From positions 1 through 50,815 of the forward strand of contig CASFSL010000049.1 of the NCBI GenBank assembly GCA_949297365.1: DNA of 50,815 nt, read 5' to 3'. Made by a program: the position numbers and the translations under genes. The notes under the pieces are model-generated. The model saw only the letters and a list, made by a program, of their open reading frames with translations. It was not told where the DNA came from and did no database searches. Source of the stretch: an uncultured Bacteroidales bacterium (GTDB taxonomy: Bacteria > Bacteroidota > Bacteroidia > Bacteroidales > UBA932). Position 1 is the stretch's first letter. Each line of letters begins with the position of its first letter. Shown piece after piece: positions 17,872 to 24,461 of the stretch.

Positions 17872-17967
17872 CACCTTCCGAAGGTGAGTATTTTCCCTGT
17901 CTTTCCGCATCACCTTCCGAAGGTGGACATTATTCCGGCCGTTTCCGTTTCTCATTCCCAAGGTGAG
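17872..17967. repeat. 39-bp direct repeat with palindromic core
   Basis: CACCTTCCGAAGGTG begins at 17872 and again at 17911, with a degenerate third copy near 17951 (CATTCCCAAGGTGAG). Each core folds as CACCTT/AAGGTG around three bases. The block lies just after the DUF4922-SpoIID stop. Confidence 0.6.
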
Positions 17968-17980
17968 CAGCAGCATGGAC

Positions 17981-18065
17981 TGAACAACGGTAAGCAGAAA
18001 AACGGTTCATTTTCATAACATACTGGAATACTAGCACATAGAGACACAACGAGTTCTTTTCGGCC
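17981..18065 (-). repeat. Dispersed intergenic repeat, copy 2
   Basis: The reverse-strand partner of 10886-10970. Reading leftwards it opens GGCCGAAAAGAACTC and ends CTTACCGTTGTTCAG, with diverged middle blocks. Ends are better conserved than the centre. Confidence 0.5.
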
Positions 18066-18208
18066 GTACTCATACCTTTACTGAGCGACGAAATCCATTC
18101 GTTATATTGATAAGTTACTGAGAATAACCATGATGCACCGAGGATAGATGCTCGTACTTTCCGTAAATGCACCGATGCAAGATGTCGTAGGTGACGGGGT
18201 AGCGCGTA

Positions 18209-18264
18209 GGCAGGTGGGGAGAAAAGACTTGCCGCCCTCGGCCTGGTCTTTTCGACCGCCTGCC
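18209..18264. repeat. Long imperfect hairpin
   Basis: The left arm 18209-18228 (GGCAGGTGGGGAGAAAAGAC) pairs with the right arm 18246-18264 over about 17 positions, around a 17-nt loop that is itself GC-rich. It has no T-run. Confidence 0.5.
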
Positions 18265-18310
18265 TCCAACGCTGTCAGAGGAATGAGTGGGGGATGCGGA
18301 TTCGCCTGGT

Positions 18311-18350
18311 GAAAAGTGCCCGGAATTCGTGGGAAAGCGGTTCACTTTCC
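18311..18350. repeat. Dispersed hairpin repeat copy
   Basis: Arms GAAAAGTGCC (18311-18320) and GTTCACTTTCC (18340-18350). The left arm plus loop start GCCCGGAATTCG is identical to the copy at 20774, and the 30 bp after it (GGAGGATGGCCGC) resembles the spacer of that copy. Confidence 0.55.
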
Positions 18351-18443
18351 CAGTGGGGACGGGAGGATGGCCGCATGGGTGGAGACCTGTCCTCTGTCGT
18401 TTTTAAGAAGTTCCTGATAACTAAGCGAATACAAAACAGCGCG

Positions 18444-18500
18444 GAGGATAGGGGTACCCGAAAACCGTCAAAATACCCGGAATCCGCCACCCCTATCCTC
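18444..18500. repeat. 12-bp perfect inverted repeat
   Basis: GAGGATAGGGGT (18444-18455) and ACCCCTATCCTC (18489-18500) are exact complements around a 33-nt loop that carries the sub-repeat TACCCG/TACCCGG. No T-run follows either arm. Confidence 0.6.
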
Positions 18501-18830
18501 GGAGCTATTTGCGTATACATCTGAATACGAGCAAGTTGTCATTATGCAGCACAGGATAGGTGTCGTGGACATGGCAGTGGACTTGGATGAAAGTCGTGGG
18601 AAAAGTCGGGAGAACTTACCCGGTGGCTCTTTCCCTGCCTTGAGCCGCGTAAAGTAATAGCCGTAGTCTGGCTGATTGGCCTGAAAGAACTCCACGAGCC
18701 TGTCACTGCTGACATTGCGTGATAGCTGTGGCCTGGCCGGATTGGTTCTTCGGATTTGGCGTCACAGAGTCTTAAGCCGGGTAAGGTGAAAGCAGTATGG
18801 ATTTCGTCCACATATACTGTCGCGCTTCCA

Positions 18831-19190
18831 CATACCACAACGGCACCGAATCGCGGGTTTTGCTGCCGTTGCGGAAAGGACTGGGCAAGGCAATGCCACT
18901 CAGAAGGCATGTAGTGAGGGGGCTGCTGGAAAGGGCATACCACAACGGCACCGAATCGCGGGTTTTGCTGCCGTTGCGGAAAGGGCTGGGCAAGGCAATG
19001 CCACTCAGAAGGCCTGTAGTGAGGGGGCTGCTGGAAAGGGCATGCCACAACGGCACCGAATCGCAGGTTTTGCTGCCGTTGCGGAAAGGACTGGGCAAGG
19101 CAATGCCACTCAGAAGGTCTGTAGTGAGGGGGCTGCTGGAAAGGGCATGCCACAACGGCACCGAATCGCGGGTTTTGCTGCCGTTGCAGA
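18831..19190. repeat. 105-bp tandem repeat, about 3.4 units
   Basis: Units begin at 18831, 18936, 19041 and 19146 (last partial), each starting CAT(A/G)CCACAACGGCACCG. Identity between units is very high. Within each unit AACGGCA and TGCCGTT pair around an 18-nt loop. Because 105 is divisible by 3, long open frames appear on both strands; these are judged spurious. The array ends about 34 nt before the MFS ATG. Confidence 0.9.
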
Positions 19191-19223
19191 AAGATGAGGC
19201 GGAAGTTTATGTATCTTTACGGC

Positions 19224-20798
19224 ATGAAAAGCAAGAGAATACCGCCGATGGCGTGGATTCCGACCCTGTATGTGGCGGAAGGGCTGCCGTACGTGGCTGT
19301 GAACACGCTGTCGGTCATCATGTACAAGAATCTCGGGATGTCGAACACCGACATCGCCTTCTATACCGGGTGGCTGTATCTGCCGTGGGTTATCAAGCCG
19401 TTCTGGAGCCCGTTTGTGGATATCATCAGGACCAAACGCTGGTGGACGGTGACGACACAGTTCATTATCGGAGCAGCGTTTGCGGCCATCGCACTGACCC
19501 TGCCGCTGGACAGTTACGTGGTGCTGTCGCTGGCTGTGTTCTGGCTGATCGGATTTGCGTCGGCCACGCACGACATAGCGGCGGACGGATACTACATGCT
19601 GGCACTGGACTCCTCGGACCAGTCGCTGTACGTGGGGATACGCAGCGCGTTCTACCGGCTGGCGACCATCATCGGGCAGGGCGGAGTCGTGATGGCAGCC
19701 GGATGGATGGAAACGGCTTTCGGGAATGTGCCCCGGGCATGGGCGGTTACCTTCCTGATACTATCGGCGCTGTTCCTGCTCATCGCATTTTACCATTCGC
19801 GGATATTGCCCAGGCCGATGACGGACAGACCTTCGGGGGACATACAGCCGGATACAGGCAAGGACAGACGTGACGATTACATACCTGGTACAAATACAGA
19901 CGTGAAACAGGGTGAGCCTATACCGGGTACCCGAAGTACAGTCACAAAAAAGGCTTCCGAACAAATGTGCTCCCTCAGGGGTTCGAACCTTGAACCCAAT
20001 TCTAGCGTAGCCCCAACAGGACTCGAGCCTGCTCCGGCAGTTCCCTCCGAAGAGAGCCGCGGGTTCGGTCCCCGTCCGGAATCCGACCCCAGGACAAGCC
20101 ACAGCACCGCCCGCATCCTCCGCGAGTTCGTCGGCACCTTCGGCTCATTTTTCCGGAAAAAGCACGTCTGGATCGCCGTCATCTTCATCCTCCTGTACCG
20201 CTTCCCCGAAGCCCAGCTCGTGAAGATGATCAACCCCTTCCTGCTCGACCCCGCAACCGAAGGCGGCCTCGGTCTGAGCACCGCCCAGGTCGGTCTGGTC
20301 TACGGCACAATAGGCATCATCGGCCTGACACTCGGCGGCATCCTCGGCGGCGTGCTCGTATCGCGGTACGGACTCAAACGCTGTCTCTGGCCGATGGCCC
20401 TGGCACTCACCCTGCCCTGCGGCGTATTCTGCTGGATGAGCATGGCCCAGCCCGACCCGTCCTCCATGCTGAACCTGGTCCTGATCAACGCCTGCGTCTT
20501 CATCGAGCAGTTCGGCTACGGCGTAGGCTTCACATCCTTCATGCTCTACATGATGTATTTCGCCGAAGGGCCCAGCAAGACCTCCCATTACGCCATCTGC
20601 ACCGCATTCATGGCCCTCGGCATGATGATACCGGGAATGTTCGCGGGTGCCCTGCAGGAATGGATGGGCTACATCGGCTTCTTCTGGTGGATAATGGGCT
20701 GCTGCCTTGTCACCCTCGCAGTCACCGCCCTCATCAAGGTTGACCCGTCTTTCGGCCGCAAAAGTCCCTCCCTGGAAAGTGCCCGGAATTCGCGCTGA
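19224..20798 (+). CDS. AmpG-like MFS transporter
   Basis: A 524-residue inner-membrane MFS protein, closest in pattern to AmpG-type permeases that import muropeptides. It has 12 hydrophobic segments. TM1 starts WIPTLYVAEGLPYVAV, followed by DIAFYTGWLYLPWVIKPFWSP, the typical AmpG/MFS-1 opening. The central cytoplasmic loop (about residues 200-305) is unusually long and low-complexity, and its DNA has tRNA T-arm-like pieces. The C-terminal tail LESARNSR is encoded by a dispersed hairpin repeat. The ATG at 19224 (MKSKRIPP) is preferred over 19194. NamZ muramidase two genes downstream fits a wall-recycling theme, but that is inference. Confidence 0.8.
   Translation: MKSKRIPPMAWIPTLYVAEGLPYVAVNTLSVIMYKNLGMSNTDIAFYTGWLYLPWVIKPFWSPFVDIIRTKRWWTVTTQFIIGAAFAAIALTLPLDSYVVLSLAVFWLIGFASATHDIAADGYYMLALDSSDQSLYVGIRSAFYRLATIIGQGGVVMAAGWMETAFGNVPRAWAVTFLILSALFLLIAFYHSRILPRPMTDRPSGDIQPDTGKDRRDDYIPGTNTDVKQGEPIPGTRSTVTKKASEQMCSLRGSNLEPNSSVAPTGLEPAPAVPSEESRGFGPRPESDPRTSHSTARILREFVGTFGSFFRKKHVWIAVIFILLYRFPEAQLVKMINPFLLDPATEGGLGLSTAQVGLVYGTIGIIGLTLGGILGGVLVSRYGLKRCLWPMALALTLPCGVFCWMSMAQPDPSSMLNLVLINACVFIEQFGYGVGFTSFMLYMMYFAEGPSKTSHYAICTAFMALGMMIPGMFAGALQEWMGYIGFFWWIMGCCLVTLAVTALIKVDPSFGRKSPSLESARNSR
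19975..20090 (-). other. tRNA T-arm-like motifs inside the MFS loop
   Basis: GTTCGAACC at 19981, ACTCGAGCC near 20022 and GGTTCGGTCC near 20062 are spaced about 41 nt apart. On the minus strand the first two form near-complete T-arms (4 of 5 and 5 of 5 stem pairs, G53 and C61 kept), each followed by an acceptor-like 7-mer and an A. The third fits better on the plus strand. No complete tRNA is present. Confidence 0.3.
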
Positions 20799-20921
20799 AC
20801 AAGTACACTTTCCCGATAGGAATGCAAGAGGATAGCCGCCTGGAGGGCTTGCAGCGGCAGTTGCGTGAAAAACCGCAGGGGAAAGTGTACCGAAAAGACA
20901 TAAAAACGGTTCACTTTCCCC
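20774..20921. repeat. Paired dispersed hairpins, MFS/antiporter gap
   Basis: Hairpin one has arms GGAAAGTGCC (from 20774) and GTACACTTTCC (20803-20813). Hairpin two has GGGGAAAGTG (from 20878) and CACTTTCCCC (to 20921), a perfect outer 10-bp stem. A spacer of about 65 nt separates them. The first arm overlaps the end of the MFS gene and supplies its last codons. Confidence 0.65.
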
Positions 20922-20927
20922 AAGAAG

Positions 20928-20958
20928 TTTGAAAAATGCCAAACAGTTTCTAACTTTG
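20928..20958 (+). promoter_or_regulatory. Bacteroidetes-type promoter of the antiporter gene
   Basis: TTTG (20928-20931), a 19-nt spacer and TAACTTTG (20951-20958), just before the ATG at 20963. An exact match to the consensus; it leaves an almost leaderless message. Confidence 0.65.
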
Positions 20959-20962
20959 TAGG

Positions 20963-22999
20963 ATGAAGTGGATTGACCTTAACCTGCCGATAACGGATCC
21001 CACGTGGATCTTCCTGATCGTACTGATGATCATCCTGTTCGCCCCGCTGCTGTTCAACCGGCTGCGGATACCCAACATCATCGGGATGATACTGGCGGGC
21101 GTGCTTATCGGCGAGCACGGACTCAATCTGCTGGCCAGGGACAGCAGCTTCGAGCTGTTCGGCAACGTAGGTCTGTACTACATCATGTTCCTGGCCGGTC
21201 TGGAGATCAACATGAGCGACTTCAAGCGCAACCGCAGGAAAGCCGCTGTCCTGGGCCTGCTGGCATTCCTGATTCCCATCTCGATAGGGTTCATAGTCAA
21301 CACGACGCTGCTCAAGTACAGTGTCGTCACATCCATCCTGCTGGCCAGCATGTACGCCTCCTATACTCTCATATCCTATCCTATCGTGCTGAGGCTCGGA
21401 GTGTCCCGCCAGAGAAGCGTCAGCATCGCAGTAGGCGCGACAGCCGTCACCGACACGCTGACCCTGCTGGTACTGGCCGTCATCAGCGGCATCTATCAGG
21501 GCGGCACGGGACAGATGTACTGGATAGGCCTGGCCATTAAGGTCGTACTGACAGGCGCCCTCATCATGTACGCGGTACCCCGCATCGCCCGCTGGTTCTT
21601 CCGCAAGTACGAAGACACCATCATGCAGTTCATCTTCGTGATGGTCCTGCTGTTCGCGTCAGCCGGACTGATGGAGATAGCCGGACTTGAAGGCATACTC
21701 GGAGCATTCCTCGCCGGCATACTGCTCAACAGACTCATACCCAACATCTCCCCGCTGAAGAACCACATAGAGTTCGTCGGCAACGCCCTGTTCATCCCGT
21801 TCTTCCTGATAGGCGTAGGAATGCTGATAGACCTCCGGGTAATCTTCGGACACGGGGATGCGCTGAAGGTAGCCGCCGTGATGACAGCCACGGCCATCAC
21901 CGGCAAATGGCTGGCCAGCTTCGTCACCCAGAAGAGCTTCCGCATGTCGCGGACAGAGCGGCGGCTGATGTTCGGACTGAGCACCTCGCAGGCCGCCGCC
22001 ACCCTGGCAGCCGCGCTCATCGGTCACGGCATCATCCTGCCTGACGGCAGTCGCCTGCTGAGCGACGACGTGCTCAACGGCACCATCCTGCTCATACTGG
22101 TCACCTGCATCGTAAGCTCGCTGACCACCCAGAGCGCGGCCAGAAAGACCGCCGTTGAGCAGCCGGCCGACAACGCATCCGACTCCGGTCAGGAAAAGAT
22201 CCTGATACCGGTCGCCAATCCGGACACTGTCAGGGACATGGTCTGCTTCTCACTGGCGATACGCAACCCCAATATAAAAGACAACGTACACGCACTCAGC
22301 ATCATATACGACAGCGACAACCCCCAGGCCGTCTCCACAGGTGCCCGCAACCTGGAAACGGCCGCCAAGATAGCCGCCTCGGCCCATGTGGACCTCAAGA
22401 AGATAAGCCGCTACGACATCAACATCGCATCCGGCATCATCCACACTGTCAAGGAGCAGAACATCACTAGCCTGATTGTCGGACTGCGAAGGGACTCGGA
22501 CATCAAGAGCTACATTATCGGCAATCTGGCCACCAACCTGCTCCGCAGTCTCTGCTGCGAGATTATGGTCACACGACTGACCGTACCGGTCAACACCCTG
22601 GGCAGGATCATCATAGCCGTGCCACCCAAGGCCGAATACGAGCCTGGATTCCGGAAATGGGTGGAGCATTTCGGCCGTCTTGGCAACTCCCTGGAGCGCC
22701 GTCTGGACTTCTTCGCCACCGACAGCACTATCTCCGTACTCCAGCCCCTGATGATGGAGGAGTTCAAAAGCACAGAGGCTTCTTTCCAGAGCATGGAGAG
22801 TTTCGACAGCCTTCCTTCGCTGATATCAAAGGCCGGCAGCGACAGCCTGCTCGCCGTCATAAGCGCACGGCAGGGCTCCATCTCCTACGACAGCTCCTTC
22901 GAGCGTCTGCCCAAGATGCTGGGCAAGGATTTCACAGAGTCCAGCCTCATCCTGCTCTATCCCGAAAAATACGACGAATCAGGCCACAGCCTCAATTAA
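20963..22999 (+). CDS. CPA2-family cation:proton antiporter with C-terminal USP-like domain
   Basis: A 678-residue protein. Residues 1 to about 400 form a Na+/H+ exchanger (KefB/CPA2) membrane domain of 12-13 spans, with VLIGEHGLNLL, LEINMSDFKRNRRKA and GLEGILGAFLAGILLNRLIP as family stretches. The rest is cytoplasmic and resembles universal-stress-protein folds (ILIPVANPDTVRDMV; SLIVGLRRDSD), perhaps a regulatory nucleotide-binding part. No TrkA-N domain is visible. It exchanges K+ or Na+ for protons at the inner membrane; the ion cannot be read from sequence. Its promoter lies at 20928-20958. NamZ follows after 4 nt, so the two share a transcript. Confidence 0.87.
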   Translation: MKWIDLNLPITDPTWIFLIVLMIILFAPLLFNRLRIPNIIGMILAGVLIGEHGLNLLARDSSFELFGNVGLYYIMFLAGLEINMSDFKRNRRKAAVLGLLAFLIPISIGFIVNTTLLKYSVVTSILLASMYASYTLISYPIVLRLGVSRQRSVSIAVGATAVTDTLTLLVLAVISGIYQGGTGQMYWIGLAIKVVLTGALIMYAVPRIARWFFRKYEDTIMQFIFVMVLLFASAGLMEIAGLEGILGAFLAGILLNRLIPNISPLKNHIEFVGNALFIPFFLIGVGMLIDLRVIFGHGDALKVAAVMTATAITGKWLASFVTQKSFRMSRTERRLMFGLSTSQAAATLAAALIGHGIILPDGSRLLSDDVLNGTILLILVTCIVSSLTTQSAARKTAVEQPADNASDSGQEKILIPVANPDTVRDMVCFSLAIRNPNIKDNVHALSIIYDSDNPQAVSTGARNLETAAKIAASAHVDLKKISRYDINIASGIIHTVKEQNITSLIVGLRRDSDIKSYIIGNLATNLLRSLCCEIMVTRLTVPVNTLGRIIIAVPPKAEYEPGFRKWVEHFGRLGNSLERRLDFFATDSTISVLQPLMMEEFKSTEASFQSMESFDSLPSLISKAGSDSLLAVISARQGSISYDSSFERLPKMLGKDFTESSLILLYPEKYDESGHSLN

Positions 23000-23003
23000 T
23001 ATC

Positions 23004-24275
23004 ATGATTATGAAATCAGTATTGCATATTTTCACGACATTCCTCCTACTTGCCACAGTTCAAGGATATCTTGCTGCGCAGCAGGTGAGGACGGGCATAG
23101 ACGTGCTGGAAGAGAACGGTTTCGAGCAGGTAAGGGGAAAGCGGATAGGACTCGTGACCAATCCGACCGGAGTGGACCGGTATCTCAACTCCACGATAGA
23201 CGTGCTGTTCAACGCCCCTGACGTGGAGCTGGTGGCTCTTTTCGGGCCGGAGCACGGGGTCAGAGGCAATGCCCATGCGGGCGAGCATGTCGATGAAGCG
23301 GCTGTGGACCAACGGACCGGAGTGCCCATCTTCTCGCTCTACGGCCGCACCCGGATGCCGTCATCCGACCAGCTGGAGGATCTGGACGCAATAGTCTACG
23401 ACATCCAGGACATAGGCTGCCGCTCCTACACCTACATCAGCACCATGGGCAACGTGATGAAGGTAGCGGCGATGGAGGACGTGGAGATGATCATCCTGGA
23501 CCGTCCCAATCCCCTTGGAGGACTCAGGGTAGAGGGGCCGGGCGTGGAAGATTCCCTGATATCTTTTGTAGGACAATACAATATCCCCTATGTCTACGGT
23601 CTCACCTGCGGGGAGCTGGCCATGCTGCTCAACGAGGAGGGGATGCTGAAAGTTCCCGGCAGCCGGGGTCAGGACAGTACCGTCAAGTGCAGGCTTACGG
23701 TAGTGAGGATGGAAGGCTGGACCCGGGACATGAGCTGGGACGACACGGGGCTGATGTGGGTGCCTACCTCGCCCCATATACCGACGCCCGAGGCTGCGTA
23801 TCTATACCCTGCCACCGGCATACTGGGCGAGCTGGGATGCCTCTCCACCGGCATCGGTTACACCCTGCCCTTCGGCATGATAGCCTGCGAGGGCATGGAT
23901 GCCGACCTGCTGGCCTCCAGAATGAATGCCCTCTATCTGCCCGGACTGCTCTTCAGACCCATCTATGCCACTCCGTTCTACGGTTCGCTCAAGGGCCGCA
24001 ATATCGGAGGCGTGCAGATATACATCACCGACTTCGGGACCGCCAGGCTGTCCGAGATACAGTTCTACGCCATGGAAGTCATAGCCGGCATCAAGCCGGA
24101 CTTCAAGCCGTTCGATGTCCCTGCATCGAGGCTGGAGATGTTCGACAAGGTCACCGGCTCGAAGAGCATACGTCAGGAGTTCGGGAAGCGGCTCAGGTAC
24201 GAGGACATCTTCAGTCTGTGGAATGATTTTTCAGTAAAATTTCAGAAAATGTCCGAAAAATATCACCTCTACTGA
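23004..24275 (+). CDS. namZ: DUF1343 exo-beta-N-acetylmuramidase, NamZ-like
   Basis: A 423-residue exported protein of the DUF1343 family. Characterised members (NamZ, glycoside hydrolase family GH171) release N-acetylmuramic acid from the non-reducing end of peptidoglycan fragments. A signal peptide is visible (KSVLHIFTTFLLLATVQGYLA, cut near AAQ). Conserved stretches are GLVTNPTGVDR, ALFGPEHGVRG, FSLYGRTRMPS, YDIQDIGCRSYTYISTM and LDRPNPLGG, and near the end the FRPIYATPFYGSLKG region. Either the ATG at 23004 or the one at 23010 may start it. It lies 4 nt after the antiporter. Together with the AmpG-like carrier upstream it suggests peptidoglycan turnover. Confidence 0.88.
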   Translation: MIMKSVLHIFTTFLLLATVQGYLAAQQVRTGIDVLEENGFEQVRGKRIGLVTNPTGVDRYLNSTIDVLFNAPDVELVALFGPEHGVRGNAHAGEHVDEAAVDQRTGVPIFSLYGRTRMPSSDQLEDLDAIVYDIQDIGCRSYTYISTMGNVMKVAAMEDVEMIILDRPNPLGGLRVEGPGVEDSLISFVGQYNIPYVYGLTCGELAMLLNEEGMLKVPGSRGQDSTVKCRLTVVRMEGWTRDMSWDDTGLMWVPTSPHIPTPEAAYLYPATGILGELGCLSTGIGYTLPFGMIACEGMDADLLASRMNALYLPGLLFRPIYATPFYGSLKGRNIGGVQIYITDFGTARLSEIQFYAMEVIAGIKPDFKPFDVPASRLEMFDKVTGSKSIRQEFGKRLRYEDIFSLWNDFSVKFQKMSEKYHLY

Positions 24276-24294
24276 CCCAACCTCTTGCCCGGAC

Positions 24295-24437
24295 GAGAGT
24301 GTACGGTATTTGTGAGAAATGGTACACTCTCGCAGTGGGGATAATTTGCAAAAGGGTCTACACGGGCTTCTCATAAGGAGTCTCTGAAAAATAACGAAGG
24401 AGAGTGTACTGATTTCGCATGGAAACGGTACACTCTC
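24295..24437. repeat. Paired dispersed hairpins between convergent genes
   Basis: Two perfect 10-bp stems: GAGAGTGTAC (24295-24304)/GTACACTCTC (24322-24331), and the same pair at 24400-24409/24428-24437. Each is followed by GCAGTGGG. They fill the gap between namZ and the GH13 operon end and may serve as two-way terminators, though no T-run follows. Confidence 0.7.
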
Positions 24438-24461
24438 GCAGTGGGTAAACAGTCGGCATCC

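Larger units (their letters stand above)
17824..19223. other. 1.4-kb repeat-rich intergenic region
   Basis: No convincing gene: the open frames here are products of tandem repeats with no recognisable domain. From left to right it holds a 39-bp direct repeat, an inverted copy of the dispersed repeat at 10886, a long imperfect hairpin (18209-18264), a dispersed hairpin (18311-18350), a 12-bp perfect inverted repeat (18444-18500) and four 105-bp tandem units ending just before the MFS gene. Confidence 0.6.

Noticed and set aside
18542-19161. Long open frames on both strands through the 105-bp array
   Set aside because: They exist because the unit length is a multiple of three. The translations are exact repeats with no known domain, and both strands are equally open.
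18831-19190. CRISPR array
   Set aside because: The array has no distinct spacers: whole 105-bp units repeat without unique sequence between them, and no cas gene is near.
19960-20000. A functional tRNA gene on the minus strand
   Set aside because: Only a T-arm and acceptor 3' side are recognisable. No D-arm, anticodon arm or 5' acceptor strand fits.
24295-24437. Classical intrinsic terminators
   Set aside because: The stems are perfect but no T-run follows on either strand, so they are listed as repeats, with terminator activity only as a possibility.
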